From: Phenylobacterium sp.
GTDB lineage: Bacteria; Pseudomonadota; Alphaproteobacteria; Caulobacterales; Caulobacteraceae
Length of the DNA: 64,000 bases
NCBI RefSeq assembly: GCF_030681155.1
Contig: NZ_JAUXXE010000050.1
Coordinates: forward strand, 62,001-126,000
Direction of reading: 5' to 3'
In this document: in pieces, positions 25,847-35,449 of the stretch
Position numbering within the stretch: the stretch's first letter is position 1
Layout: every line of letters starts with the position of its first letter
Program-made: the position numbers and the translations under genes
The notes under the pieces: model-generated
What the model was told of the DNA's origin: nothing
What the model saw: only the letters and a program-made list of their open reading frames with translations
Database searches by the model: none

Positions 25847-27204
25847 CGGGTCTCGATCGTCGCCGAGTTCCGTAGGTCGCGCATATAGCGCCGGGCGATC
25901 ATGCTGAGTTGCTGGCCAAACAGCCGGCTCTCGATTTGCTCGGCGGTGACTTGTTCACCGCCGGCGCCGCGCTTGGAGCAGACCGCGAGGATATGGAGAC
26001 CCGCATTGGTGCGGATCGGCTGGGAGAGCTGGCCCGGTCCTAGGGTCTCGACGGCCTGACGGAAGGCTGGGGCCAGATCCTTGATCTCGGCCTCGCCGAG
26101 ATCGCCGGCCACGACGCCGTTGACCGTGCTGGCCTTGGCTTCGAGATCGCCGCAGCCGGTCACCTGGCCACGCAAGGTTTCGAGCGTCGCGGTGGCAGCG
26201 GCGATTTGGCCTTCGGTGGCGTTCTGAGGCAGTGCGACAGCCGCCTGCTTCAGGCTGACCAAGGTGGCCGAGCCGCCGGCGCGCTTTTCACGCAGATAGA
26301 TGATGTAGACGCCGTCCCGAACCTGAATGGGCTGGGACAGCTGGCCAGGACGCATCTGTTCCAGGGCCGCGTCGATCTCCGGCGCCATTTCGCCAGCGGT
26401 GATCCAGCCGGCGTCGCCGCCGTGCGCCGCGGTCGCCGCCGCCGAGAACTGCCGGGCGACGGCCGGGAAGGGCGCGCCCTGCTGCATCTGGTTCACCAGC
26501 TGCGCGGCGCCGGTCATCGCCGTCTCCATGCCGCCGACGCGGTTGGCGTCGAGGAAGACTTCGCTGATCTGGTATTGCGGCTTGGAGGCCGCCGCTTCCA
26601 TGCGTTGCTGCACGGCTTTCACCTGATCCTCGCCGACCCGCAGGCGCGAGCCGTAGCGGCCGCGAATCCAGCGTTGCCAGCTGATCTGGGCGCGGATCTG
26701 TTCCTTGAGGGTGACGATCCCAATGCCTTGGGACTGCAGAGAGGCGATGAATTGCTCTGCGCTGAGGTTGTTGCTCTTCGCCATATCGGCGATTTCTTCG
26801 TTTAGTTCCTCGTCGCTCGCGATGATCGAGATCTTCTGATCCTTCTCCTGACGGCGCAGTTCCTGGATCTGCAGGCGTTCATCGACGAGGGAGATGAGAG
26901 CTTCGCGCTGGAACTGCGGAATGTTCTCCTGGGTCGGCTGGATCCCGGAAGTCGCGATCAGCAGGCGCATCCGCTGGGCGAGGTCGTAGGTCGAAATGAT
27001 CTGGTCGTTGACCACGGCGGCCACCGATTCACTGAGGCCGGCAGGGGGCGCAGCAGGCCGGACTGCCGGAGCCGCCGAAGCCGCAGGAGCTTGGGCTGCA
27101 GGAGCCTGGGCCAGGGCGTAGGGGGGCGCGGCTGCGGCCGCGAAGGCCGCCGCCAAGACGACGCCGCGCGCCGCGAGGCCCGTGACTTTACGCGCGCGGT
27201 TCAT
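25843..27204 (-). CDS. surA: Periplasmic chaperone/peptidyl-prolyl isomerase SurA
   Basis: A 453-residue SurA-like protein that escorts outer-membrane proteins. The signal peptide is residues 1-33, then an Ala/Pro-rich spacer, then the SurA N-terminal helical domain (VAAVVNDQIISTYDLAQRMRLL, LVDERLQIQELRRQE). A parvulin domain follows (FPAVARQFSAAATAAHGGDAGWITAGEM, PIQVRDGVYIIYL), then a degenerate second one (PIRTNAGLHILAV). The ATG at 27204 follows GGAAGACC. It stands between lptD and pdxA, the conserved order of this block; LptD is a major SurA client. Confidence 0.93.
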   Translation of the reverse strand: MNRARKVTGLAARGVVLAAAFAAAAAPPYALAQAPAAQAPAASAAPAVRPAAPPAGLSESVAAVVNDQIISTYDLAQRMRLLIATSGIQPTQENIPQFQREALISLVDERLQIQELRRQEKDQKISIIASDEELNEEIADMAKSNNLSAEQFIASLQSQGIGIVTLKEQIRAQISWQRWIRGRYGSRLRVGEDQVKAVQQRMEAAASKPQYQISEVFLDANRVGGMETAMTGAAQLVNQMQQGAPFPAVARQFSAAATAAHGGDAGWITAGEMAPEIDAALEQMRPGQLSQPIQVRDGVYIIYLREKRAGGSATLVSLKQAAVALPQNATEGQIAAATATLETLRGQVTGCGDLEAKASTVNGVVAGDLGEAEIKDLAPAFRQAVETLGPGQLSQPIRTNAGLHILAVCSKRGAGGEQVTAEQIESRLFGQQLSMIARRYMRDLRNSATIETR

Positions 27205-27262
27205 GGGTGAGGTCTTCCTTAGCGTATAGCCGTAGCGGGCGGCCGGCGTGCGGTCGCGGTTG

Positions 27263-29563
27263 TCAGTTGCCATATAACGGTTCGCCCAATGTGGCGAGGG
27301 TTAGGCGGACGGTGATGGACTCAGACGGACCTAGGCGACCGCGCAGGGTGTCTTCCTTGCGATAGATGACGTCGATGCGCGTGCATTCGTCGGTGTAGAA
27401 CACGCCCAGATCTCGGATAACCCAAGCATCTTCAACCAAATCGCGGTTGCCGTAGGCGGTTAAACCCCAGTTCTTGGTGAGTTTGAGCTGGCCGCCCACA
27501 TCGAGGTTTTCGACCTTGTCATTGTTGGGGTTGGCGCGGTCGCGCAGGTAGCGGACGTAGCCGTTGCCCCACTTGTTGTAGACGTTCATGCCCATCTCGG
27601 CGCGGGCCACTTCAAGATCGTCGTCAAGGCGCGCCCGGGTGAAGAGCGACACGCCGCGCAACGGTTCGGCGTTGACCGCGACAACCCAGTCCGAAGCTTT
27701 CGAACGCAGGCCGCTCTGCTCGGTGAAGATGTCGTTGGTTTCGGTGCGCAACGAGCGACCGATCAACAGGCTGGCGCGTCGCCCGTCGTCCCACAGGATC
27801 GAGGCGCGCCCGCCGACATTGGCGCGAATCCCGTCTTCGTAGAGGTCGTAGCCGGGGAACTTGTTGGCCCGGAACAGGTTCGTGTCGTCGAACTCGAAGG
27901 CGATCGAATCTTCGTTGAGATAGATCGGGTCGCCATTGGCGTCACGGCCGAGTTCCACCTGCTTCACATCGGGCGACAAAGCCACCTGAACCAATGGTTC
28001 AATAACTGCTGTGAAGTCCTTGAAACGACGGAAGAATGGATAACTTACATCAGCGCCGACTACGCCAACGGCGCGGGCCATGCTGTCTGACGTAGAGCCT
28101 GATGCGATGCCAGCGATATTGTCGTCGACGCTATAGGCGTCGATCCGAGCCTGTGCGTAGGGCGATACCCGGAGGCCGCCCGCGCTGGTGTAGGTCGCAC
28201 GCCAATCGAGTTCCCCGGTGGCGCGGCGGCTGTCGAGGCCAGGCAGGTGCTCCGGTGGCGCGTTGACGGGCGACTGATCACGTGTGAGCGCGACGGCGCT
28301 CGCTCGCATCCGCAAGCGGCCGCCCGCGATCTGCGGAGTGGCTTCGAACCGCGACTCGATCAGAGGCGCGGCGATCGGGAAGGTGCGATCGTTGTCTTCT
28401 GGGCGCAGGCCCTGGATCGTGAAGGCGGCGATCGACAGGTAAGAAGTCTGGTTCTGACGAACCGCATAGAGCTGGCTGATCAGGCGGCGGTCGTCGGCGA
28501 CATAGAGCCCGCGATTCTCGTAGACGCCGCCGATGTCATACTTGTCGAACAGCAGGTCATCGGAAGTGCGCTCGGCGGTGAACCCCCACAGCCAGTCCTC
28601 ATTAAGCGCGAAAGCGCCGGCGCTGAGGATGTAGCTGCGCGAGGTCCGGTCGTTGACGGTCTGACCCGCCGCTGCGGCGATGTCCTTGTCGTAGGTGTAG
28701 CCGAAGCGGGCGTTGAGGGCGCCGGAGTAGAACCGCTTGCGGAATTCGCCATTAAGGAATGGCGCAACTTTCGTGTTAACTTGAGGGCTTAGCGTCAAAT
28801 CTGAAGACGGCGAAAGCACGAATAGATAGGGCTGCTCGTAGGACAGACCGCGGCGCTCGGACACCGAGACTTCCGGCGGAAGCAGGCCCGACTTGCGCTC
28901 AGCCTGCGGATCCGGATGCCAGAACACCGGCAGGTAGATCAACGGAACGCCCATGATCTGAATGACGGCGTTGCGATAGTAGACGAGCTGGCGGTCGCGA
29001 TCCTGCACGACGTGATCGGCCTTGATCGACCAAGTGGGCGCCTTCGAAGCGCCATCGGGCGCGCAGATGTCGCAAGGGGTGTAAATCGCCCGGTTGAGCT
29101 CGTTGACCCGGTCGTTGCGATGGATGGCGCTAGCGGCCGCCATCTTGATGTTCTGCGGCAGACGCGAGGAGAAGCCAGTCGCCACGCCGGCCTTCATCTG
29201 ATCGTCGAGCACGAGCTCATCGGCGAACTGGACGGAACCATCGGCGTTGATGATCGTCGTGTCGCCCTTGGCCCGCATGACGCCCTTGGCTTCGTCGTAG
29301 ATCAGCTCGTTGGCGCGCAGGGTGCGGCCCTGGTAGCGGACCTCCACGTTGCCGCGCGCCGTGGTGACCTTGTTCTTGTCATCGCGGATGACAAGGTCGG
29401 CCTCCATGTACAGTTCGCCTTCGGCGAGACCGTCCGGAGAGGGCGCAGCGACGCGCGGCGCTTCCTGGGCTTGAGCGTCATACGCTCCGCCGGCGAGGAC
29501 CACGAGGGCGACGCCTGCGAGCAGGGCGCGCTTGGCCGAGGCTGAACGCCTGCCGAAACTCAT
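27263..29563 (-). CDS. lptD: LPS-assembly protein LptD
   Basis: A 766-residue outer-membrane translocon that, with LptE, inserts lipopolysaccharide into the outer leaflet. The signal peptide is residues 1-32 (AQA cleavage). An OstA/LptA-like periplasmic domain follows (ADLVIRDDKNKVTTARGNVEVRYQGRTLRANELIYD), then a beta-barrel from about residue 230 with VPLIYLPVFWHPD at its start. The paired cysteines in TPCDICAPDG are near the domain boundary, where LptD forms disulfides. It lies in the order lptF-lptG-lptD-surA-pdxA on one strand. Confidence 0.95.
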   Translation of the reverse strand: MSFGRRSASAKRALLAGVALVVLAGGAYDAQAQEAPRVAAPSPDGLAEGELYMEADLVIRDDKNKVTTARGNVEVRYQGRTLRANELIYDEAKGVMRAKGDTTIINADGSVQFADELVLDDQMKAGVATGFSSRLPQNIKMAAASAIHRNDRVNELNRAIYTPCDICAPDGASKAPTWSIKADHVVQDRDRQLVYYRNAVIQIMGVPLIYLPVFWHPDPQAERKSGLLPPEVSVSERRGLSYEQPYLFVLSPSSDLTLSPQVNTKVAPFLNGEFRKRFYSGALNARFGYTYDKDIAAAAGQTVNDRTSRSYILSAGAFALNEDWLWGFTAERTSDDLLFDKYDIGGVYENRGLYVADDRRLISQLYAVRQNQTSYLSIAAFTIQGLRPEDNDRTFPIAAPLIESRFEATPQIAGGRLRMRASAVALTRDQSPVNAPPEHLPGLDSRRATGELDWRATYTSAGGLRVSPYAQARIDAYSVDDNIAGIASGSTSDSMARAVGVVGADVSYPFFRRFKDFTAVIEPLVQVALSPDVKQVELGRDANGDPIYLNEDSIAFEFDDTNLFRANKFPGYDLYEDGIRANVGGRASILWDDGRRASLLIGRSLRTETNDIFTEQSGLRSKASDWVVAVNAEPLRGVSLFTRARLDDDLEVARAEMGMNVYNKWGNGYVRYLRDRANPNNDKVENLDVGGQLKLTKNWGLTAYGNRDLVEDAWVIRDLGVFYTDECTRIDVIYRKEDTLRGRLGPSESITVRLTLATLGEPLYGN

Positions 29564-29623
29564 GAAGCTCAGGATCCCCTCAACGCGGTTCGAAGCCGAT
29601 GCATAGCCGGGTCAGCCGGCGAT

Positions 29624-30727
29624 TCAACCGTCTTCGGTGTAACAGAGCAGTGCAAGCCCCGACAGCAGGGCGACGACAGGTGGCGCCCAGGCCGCAGCGA
29701 ACAACGGAATGATGTCGGCGTTGGCCAAGGCGCCGGAGAACTCGTTGAAGAAGAAGACGACGAAACCAAGGCCAACGCCAGCCCCAGCCAGGCCAGCCAA
29801 TCCGCCCAGTCGGGCCAGTCGCAATGAGAACGCCGCGGCGAGAATCAACATCGCGGCGAAGAGGATGGGCGTGGCCAGCAATTGCTGAAAACGCAGCCGG
29901 TAGCCGTTGGCCGAAAAACCTGCCTGCTCGGTCAGGCGTATGGCGTCCGGCAGGCGCCAGAACGACACCGACTCCGGTGCGGCGAACCGCTCCATGGCCG
30001 ACTCAGCGTCCAGGGTGGAGCGAATGGAGAGTGATTCTGAGCGAACTGAGCTTTCCCCGGCCGCGGCCTCGCGCACATCGGTCAGCTTCCAATAGCCGGG
30101 ATAGAGTTGGGCCTCGGCCGCTTCCAGCCGACGTTTGAACTCCGGAATGCCCTGCTTGTTCTTCTGGTAGACGAACAGCGAGACGCCCGTCAGCCGCACG
30201 CGGCCCTGGGTGGTGTCGCGCTGCTTGGCGTGGATGACCATCTGGGTGCGATCATCGCCCTGGCGCAGCCAGACCTCTTTGGGCGCGTCGGTGAGATAGT
30301 TCTCCATCAGGTTCGCGCGGTCGGATTCGTACCGGGCGCTGAAGGCCGCGGCGAGCGGGTTGAGCAGGGTGACCGTCAGGACGCCGATCGCGAACGCTGC
30401 GGCGGCCGACGGCAGGATGAACCGCCACGCCGATATGCCGGCCGCTCGCATCGCCACCAGCTCCGAGCGCCGATTGAGGCCGACATACGCCCCCATGCCC
30501 CCGAACAGGAAGACGAACGGCAGCAGCAGCACGACGATCGAGGGGGTCTGCAGCAAGGTCAGGATGAAGAGCTGGGCGACGCCGACATCGGCTCGCACCG
30601 CGACCTCGCGCGAGAGGTTCACGAAGGACACCAGGATGATCACCGCGGCGATCACGGCCAGGGCGGCGCCTACGCTGGCCAAAGTCCGGCCCATGACATA
30701 GCGCTCGAGCTTGCCGGCCCCGATCAT
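29624..30727 (-). CDS. lptG: LPS export permease LptG
   Basis: A 367-residue YjgP/YjgQ-family permease, half of the LptFG pair that works with the LptB ATPase to extract LPS from the inner membrane. Six hydrophobic helices (about residues 12-34, 50-80, 95-120, 285-305, 310-330, 338-360) flank a periplasmic beta-jellyroll. The cytoplasmic coupling segment is LVAMRAAGISAWRFILP. It is assigned LptG rather than LptF because it comes second, starting within the lptF stop (ATGA). Its stop is 60 bases before lptD. Confidence 0.9.
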   Translation of the reverse strand: MIGAGKLERYVMGRTLASVGAALAVIAAVIILVSFVNLSREVAVRADVGVAQLFILTLLQTPSIVVLLLPFVFLFGGMGAYVGLNRRSELVAMRAAGISAWRFILPSAAAAFAIGVLTVTLLNPLAAAFSARYESDRANLMENYLTDAPKEVWLRQGDDRTQMVIHAKQRDTTQGRVRLTGVSLFVYQKNKQGIPEFKRRLEAAEAQLYPGYWKLTDVREAAAGESSVRSESLSIRSTLDAESAMERFAAPESVSFWRLPDAIRLTEQAGFSANGYRLRFQQLLATPILFAAMLILAAAFSLRLARLGGLAGLAGAGVGLGFVVFFFNEFSGALANADIIPLFAAAWAPPVVALLSGLALLCYTEDG

Positions 30728-31869
30728 GCGGTCGCCCCGGACGCGCGGCTGATGCGGTGCGGTTTGAGGCGCATGTCGATGAACCGCGTGACCTTCTGGC
30801 GGAAGATGCTGCGGAGGGCCAGGTAGGTCGCCAGGACAGGCACGGCGTACTGAAGGAGGTTCAGCCAGGCGGCCTCCTCGGCGGCGGCCTGGACCACGAA
30901 GCCCAGGATCCGGACGCCGACGGCGATGGCGCTCATGATGGCGATCCGCCGGCCATAGCCGGTGCGGCTGAACCCGCCGCCAATGATGGCGGTCAGGGCC
31001 ATGGCCATCAGCGCGATATTGTACAGCGGACTGGCGATCCGACTGTGACCTTCAGCCAGCAGTTTCAGGTAGTTGCGCTTTTCCCAATCCTGGGTGAGGT
31101 CCGGAAACAGCAGCTCGTGCAGATAGCGGTCCGAGGGCTTGTAGTGGATCATCTGCTCGGACGTCATGAACGGCGACAGATCGTAGGGATAGTCGTCGAA
31201 GGTGAGGAAGTTCAGCACGTCGGCTTCACTGAACTCCTGCATCGAGCCCTTGTGCATAACCAGCACCGCGCGATCGCCGCGCTTTTCCAGCCGCCCCTCG
31301 TCGGCGGTGTAGGTCGTGGCCGAACTGCCGCTCTTTTCGTGATGGATGAACAGGTTGTGGATCAGGCCGGTGGCGTCGACCGACTGTGCGTAGACCGTCA
31401 AGCCAGGCGCCGGGTTGGTGAACTCGCCCTCGCGGATGAGCGTCGAGGCGAGGTCTGTTCGGACGCTGAACAGCGTCTGGCGCATCTCGCGCGCCGCCAT
31501 CGGCTGGATCCAAAGGTTCACGGCCAGGGCGATGATGGTGATGTAACCGGCCAGCCTGAGGGCCGGGGAAATCACTCGCCATCGGCTCATGCCGCCCGCG
31601 AAGCAAACCACGATCTCCTGCTCGGTGTGGAGACGGTTCATAGCCACGAGCGCGGCGACGAACACCGCGATCGGCAGCACCATGTTGAGCAACTGCGGCA
31701 TGGCCAGCAGCGTCACCTTGGCGAAGACGAGCGCGCTCTGCCGCTGGCTGACAATGATGTCGAGCGCCGAAAGGCTCTGGCTAAGCAGTGCGACAGCCGT
31801 CAGCGCCGCCGTGGCCAGCACGGTCGGTCCCAAGAGCTGGCGAAACAGATAGCGGTCGATCAGGTGCAT
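30724..31869 (-). CDS. lptF: LPS export permease LptF
   Basis: A 381-residue YjgP/YjgQ-family permease and first gene of the envelope block. It begins MHLIDRYLFRQLLGPTVLATAALTAVALL, typical of LptF, and has the coupling segment VCFAGGMSRWRVISPAL and a periplasmic part (GEFTNPAPGLTVYAQSV). Membrane helices occupy both ends. It partners LptG in the LptB2FG extractor. The gene is divergent from pepA across a 186-base spacer that must hold promoters for both directions. Confidence 0.92.
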   Translation of the reverse strand: MHLIDRYLFRQLLGPTVLATAALTAVALLSQSLSALDIIVSQRQSALVFAKVTLLAMPQLLNMVLPIAVFVAALVAMNRLHTEQEIVVCFAGGMSRWRVISPALRLAGYITIIALAVNLWIQPMAAREMRQTLFSVRTDLASTLIREGEFTNPAPGLTVYAQSVDATGLIHNLFIHHEKSGSSATTYTADEGRLEKRGDRAVLVMHKGSMQEFSEADVLNFLTFDDYPYDLSPFMTSEQMIHYKPSDRYLHELLFPDLTQDWEKRNYLKLLAEGHSRIASPLYNIALMAMALTAIIGGGFSRTGYGRRIAIMSAIAVGVRILGFVVQAAAEEAAWLNLLQYAVPVLATYLALRSIFRQKVTRFIDMRLKPHRISRASGATA

Positions 31870-32055
31870 GCGGATTTTTTAGGATTCACCCAGGGATTTT
31901 TCGCGCCCCGAACGTGAACCTGCTCTAAATCATGCGTCGCTGCGTCACACAACCGCCGCTCGCGCGGCTGGACAAATCGAAACTGGGCCGAATTCGCGGG
32001 CAGGTTCGATCCTTGTTGGAGCGCGGCCCCTGTTTTGTCTGGAGTTCGAGAGACC

Positions 32056-33537
32056 ATGGAGATCGAATTCGTTGCGGCTGGCGCCGCGCTTGGCGAGAAA
32101 ACCGTTCTGGCCTTGGTTGTCTTCGAGGGCGACCTGCTGTCAGGCGCCGCAGGCCAACTTGACGCGCAGACCGGCGGCGCGCTGGAGCGCGCCATCGCCG
32201 CCGCCCGCTTCAACGGCGGCAAGGGGCAGGTTCTGGACGTGCTGGGCGCCGGCGGTGAAGCCGCGCGGGTCCTGCTGGTTGGAGCGGGCAAGGCTGAGGG
32301 CTTCGACGATGTCGGCGCTGAGCACGCCGCGGCCTCGGCCTATGGCGCGGTGAAGTCTTCGGGACTGACGACGTTGCGAGTGGTGTTGCCGTCCGCCGAA
32401 CATGGCCTGGCCGCTCGCGCCGCACTTGGCGTGCGACTGGCCTCGTATCGTTTCGACCGCTATCGCACCAAGGAGCCGGCGGAGAAGAAGCCCTCGATCG
32501 TCAAGACCCAGGTGGCGACCGGCGACGACGGCGCGGCGCGGACCGCCTTCGCGCCGCTCGCGGCCCTCGCCGATGCGATCGCCTTTTCGCGTGATCTGGT
32601 CTCCGAGCCGCCAAACGTCCTCTATCCGGAAGAGTTCGCCCGTCGCGTGAAGGCGCTCGAGAAGCTGGGCCTCGAGGTCGAGATCCTCGGCGAGGCCGAG
32701 ATGGCGAAGCTTGGCATGGGCTCGCTCCTGGGCGTCGGTCAGGGCAGCGTCCGCGAGAGCCAACTGGCGATCATGAAGTGGAATGGCGCGGCTGATCCCA
32801 AGGCCCAGCCCATCGCCTTCGTCGGCAAGGGCGTCTGCTTCGACACCGGCGGCATCTCGATCAAGCCGGCCGACGGCATGGAAGACATGAAGTGGGACAT
32901 GGGCGGCGCAGGCGCTGTCGCCGGCCTCATGCACGTGCTGGCCGGCCGCAAGGCTAAGGTCAACGCCATCGGCATCCTGGGCCTGGTCGAGAACATGCCC
33001 GACGGCAACGCCCAGCGACCTGGCGACGTGGTCACCTCGATGTCGGGCCAGACCATCGAGATCATCAACACCGACGCCGAGGGCCGCCTAGTGCTGGCCG
33101 ACGCCATCTGGTACTGCCAGGACCGCTTCAAGCCGAAGTTCATGGTCGATTTGGCGACCCTGACGGGCGCGATCATCATCAGCCTCGGCAACGACTATGC
33201 CGGCCTGTTCTCGAACAATGATGAGTTGTCGGGCAACCTGCTGGCGGCTTCGGGCGTCGAGGGCGAGCCCCTCTGGCGCATGCCGCTGCCGGCGCAGTAC
33301 GACAAGAACATCGACTCGATGATCGCCGACATGAAGAACACGGGCGGCCGTCCGGGTGGTTCGATCACCGCGGCCCTGTTCATTCAGCGGTTCGTGAACA
33401 AGGTGCCGTGGGCGCACCTGGATATTGCTTCGACCGCTTGGAAGAAGCCGTCCTCGGTTCCGACCATCCCAGACGGCGCCACCGGCTTTGGCGTGCGTCT
33501 GCTGAACCGCATGGTTCAGGACAAGTACGAAGGCTAG
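32056..33537 (+). CDS. pepA: Leucyl (cytosol) aminopeptidase, M17 family
   Basis: A 493-residue PepA that removes N-terminal residues with two metal ions. The C-terminal catalytic domain has [31 protein letters not shown] (metal-binding Lys and Asp residues) and the M17 signature [13 protein letters not shown], with the bicarbonate-site Arg. The N-terminal domain (about residues 1-160) matches the family. ATG at 32056 is used because GGAG lies upstream at about 11 bases and an in-frame TTG at 32035 is weaker. It is divergent from lptF and upstream of holC, as in related bacteria. Confidence 0.96.
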   Translation: MEIEFVAAGAALGEKTVLALVVFEGDLLSGAAGQLDAQTGGALERAIAAARFNGGKGQVLDVLGAGGEAARVLLVGAGKAEGFDDVGAEHAAASAYGAVKSSGLTTLRVVLPSAEHGLAARAALGVRLASYRFDRYRTKEPAEKKPSIVKTQVATGDDGAARTAFAPLAALADAIAFSRDLVSEPPNVLYPEEFARRVKALEKLGLEVEILGEAEMAKLGMGSLLGVGQGSVRESQLAIMKWNGAADPKAQPIAFVGKGVCFDTGGISIKPADGMEDMKWDMGGAGAVAGLMHVLAGRKAKVNAIGILGLVENMPDGNAQRPGDVVTSMSGQTIEIINTDAEGRLVLADAIWYCQDRFKPKFMVDLATLTGAIIISLGNDYAGLFSNNDELSGNLLAASGVEGEPLWRMPLPAQYDKNIDSMIADMKNTGGRPGGSITAALFIQRFVNKVPWAHLDIASTAWKKPSSVPTIPDGATGFGVRLLNRMVQDKYEG

Positions 33538-33545
33538 GCGAACTT

Positions 33546-33568
33546 GCCCCTCCCCAGACGGGAGGGGC
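33546..33568. repeat. GC hairpin after pepA
   Basis: GCCCCTCCC and GGGAGGGGC form a perfect 9-base-pair stem with a 5-base loop, 8 bases after the pepA stop. No T-run follows, so it may be an interspersed palindromic element or mRNA stabiliser rather than a classical terminator. A similar stem lies at 36280-36300. Confidence 0.75.
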
Positions 33569-33622
33569 GGATCGCACGATTCAACGCCTGTTCCTCCTGA
33601 CGTGGGGGAGGGATAAGGGGCC

Positions 33623-34324
33623 ATGCGCTTTGTACTGCTTCACAGCCCGCTGACGGGTCCGTCGGTCTGGACTCCGGTCGCCATCGAACTGGCCCGTCGC
33701 GGAATAGACGCGACGCGGCCCGTGATCCCGCCGCTGGGCGAGATCGACGCTCCGCTCTACGCCAATGTCGGTCACGCGGTCGCGGCCCAGTTCCTGGGGC
33801 AGGGCGGTCCCTTCGTGCTGGCGGTTCACTCGGGAGCTGGCGGCATCGCGCCCGCCGTGGTGGCGGCCGCGGCCGGGCAGATCAAGGCGGTGCTCTACGT
33901 AGACGCCATTCCCCCCCATCCTGGCCGTAATTGGTTTGAAACCGCCTCCGACGCCCTTGGGGACAGCCTGAAGGCCAAGGCCGTGGGCGGTATGGTTCCG
34001 GCGTGGGACGAGTGGTTTCCGCCCGACGCTCTCGCAAGCCTGACGCCGGAAGGCGCCCTGCGTGAAGCCATCCTCACCGAGCTAGCCCCCACGCCGCTAG
34101 CGTGGCTTGAAGAGGCCGCGCCGGACATCGACTTGCCGTCGGACGTGGGCTGGGGTTTCCTGCGGTTGAGCAAGGCGTATGAGCGTGAGGCGGGGGAAGC
34201 CAGACGCCTGGGTTGGCCGACCTTGCGGCGCGACCTGCATCATCTGGCGATGACCACCCATCCGGAGGAAGTGACAGCGGGCATGTTGGCGCTGACGCGA
34301 TTGTTGGGATTGAAGGCCGCATGA
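33623..34324 (+). CDS. Alpha/beta hydrolase-like protein
   Basis: A 233-residue protein with a compact alpha/beta hydrolase fold: FVLLHSPLTGPSVWTPVA at the N-terminus and the nucleophile elbow VHSGAGG (Ser near residue 70). A histidine in LHHLAMTTHPEEV could complete the triad. It is shorter than most hydrolases and the acid residue is not obvious, so activity is uncertain. Its stop overlaps the holC ATG (ATGA). That places it in the pepA-holC operon, though its relation to those proteins is unknown. Confidence 0.7.
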   Translation: MRFVLLHSPLTGPSVWTPVAIELARRGIDATRPVIPPLGEIDAPLYANVGHAVAAQFLGQGGPFVLAVHSGAGGIAPAVVAAAAGQIKAVLYVDAIPPHPGRNWFETASDALGDSLKAKAVGGMVPAWDEWFPPDALASLTPEGALREAILTELAPTPLAWLEEAAPDIDLPSDVGWGFLRLSKAYEREAGEARRLGWPTLRRDLHHLAMTTHPEEVTAGMLALTRLLGLKAA

Positions 34325-34779
34325 GCGAGGCGCCTTGCGAGGTCTGGTTCTATCACCTGGAACGCTCGGACCTGGACGATGTCCTGCCTGAGCTCTTGGA
34401 ACGCACCCTTTCGCGTGGCTGGAAAGCCGTCGTGAGGGCGCGTCAAGACCAACGTATTGAGCACCTTGATGGCCGGCTCTGGACCTATCGCGACGACAGC
34501 TTCTTGCCGCATGCGCCCGACAGCGAGCCGAGCGCAGCGCGCCAGCCAATCCTGCTGACCACGGGGTTCGACAACCCAAACGGCGCCGACGCCCTATTCC
34601 TGGTTGATGGCGCCGATCCGGGAGAGCTTGCCGGATACACCCGATGCGTGGTGCTCTTCGATGGTCGCGACGAGGCTCAGCTCGCTGTCGCACGCAGCCA
34701 ATGGAGCGCCGTCAAGGCCAAGGGGCATCCGGCCTCCTACTGGAGGCAGCAGGCCCGAGGATGGGAGAAACAGGCATGA
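34321..34779 (+). CDS. holC: DNA polymerase III chi subunit
   Basis: A 152-residue HolC (chi), the clamp-loader accessory that binds SSB through its hydrophobic patch. It starts CEVWFYHLERSDLDDVLPELLERTLSRGWKAVV, and the D-G-R-L-W-T-Y motif and DSFLPH follow, typical of HolC; the C-terminal LFDGRDEAQLAVARSQWSAVKA completes the fold. The ATG at 34321 overlaps the previous stop, and the stop overlaps the next ATG, both as ATGA. An in-frame extension upstream lies inside the hydrolase gene. Confidence 0.93.
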   Translation: MSEAPCEVWFYHLERSDLDDVLPELLERTLSRGWKAVVRARQDQRIEHLDGRLWTYRDDSFLPHAPDSEPSAARQPILLTTGFDNPNGADALFLVDGADPGELAGYTRCVVLFDGRDEAQLAVARSQWSAVKAKGHPASYWRQQARGWEKQA

Positions 34780-35096
34780 AGAAGATCCTGATGTTGGGAG
34801 CGGCGCTTATCGCGCTGTCGGGTTGCGTCAGCGAGCCGCCAGCTCCGCCGCCCGCGCCGCCTCCGCCACGTCCTGCCCCCCCGCCGCCGCCCGCCGATGC
34901 GAACGACAAATGCGGCGCCGCTGAGGCGCAGCGTTTTGTCGGTCGTCCGCGTAGCGAAATCCCGGTGCCTGTACGGCCCGAAAAGCAGCGCGTGCTCTGC
35001 ACGACCTGCATGGCGACCATGGACTTCCGTGAAGACCGGCTGAACTTCTTCTACGACGCCGACACCGGCGTCGTGAAAAGGGTCACCTGCGGTTAG
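34776..35096 (+). CDS. Proline-rich lipoprotein with I78-like inhibitor domain
   Basis: A 106-residue lipoprotein. The signal peptide ends in the lipobox LSGC (Cys17). Residues 21-42 are a run of Pro and Ala. The C-terminal part has AQRFVGRP, then VLCTTCMATMDFREDRLNFFYDADTGVVKRVTCG, which follows the peptidase inhibitor I78 pattern (conserved TMDxxxDRLN and final V-x-C-G). It is probably periplasmic. Compared with plain I78 proteins the Pro-rich spacer and an extra CTTC are unusual. It is translationally coupled to holC. Confidence 0.85.
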   Translation: MKKILMLGAALIALSGCVSEPPAPPPAPPPPRPAPPPPPADANDKCGAAEAQRFVGRPRSEIPVPVRPEKQRVLCTTCMATMDFREDRLNFFYDADTGVVKRVTCG

Positions 35097-35343
35097 AGGC
35101 CGTGAGGCCGAAGGCGCGGCGAACCGCGCCTTCGGTCGTCCGCGTCAGGCGACGCCTTCGAAGCGAAGCATGTCGATGATCGTGAAGTCGTCGCCTTGTC
35201 TCGACGGGGCAATGGTCGGCAGGCTGGCTTGCCATTCCGGCTCTTGCGCAAGGTAAGAGCTGCGGTCGCCCTCGATGAGGCCAAGGAAGACCTCGGTGAC
35301 TATGCGCCCGCCGACCGGGGATTGGCCTTCGCGAGCCGAATGG

Positions 35344-35445
35344 CTATTTCCGTTTGCGGAAGATGTGGCGCAAGGCGGCGATCGCCGCCGGGGCGAGCAG
35401 CACCAGAACTAGCAGTAGATAGACGAGGCGGGCTTCTTCGGGCAT
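35344..35445 (-). CDS. 33-residue membrane microprotein
   Basis: A short frame of 33 codons plus stop, beginning MPEEARLVYLLLVLVLL and ending RHIFRKRK. It has one hydrophobic helix (residues 7-24), acidic at the N-terminus and strongly basic at the C-terminus, as expected for a single-pass protein. Its ATG is 4 bases after the stop of the potassium-channel-like gene, so coupled translation is likely even though no strong ribosome-binding site is present. No family assignment; evidence is layout and composition only. Confidence 0.6.
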   Translation of the reverse strand: MPEEARLVYLLLVLVLLAPAAIAALRHIFRKRK

Positions 35446-35449
35446 GGCG

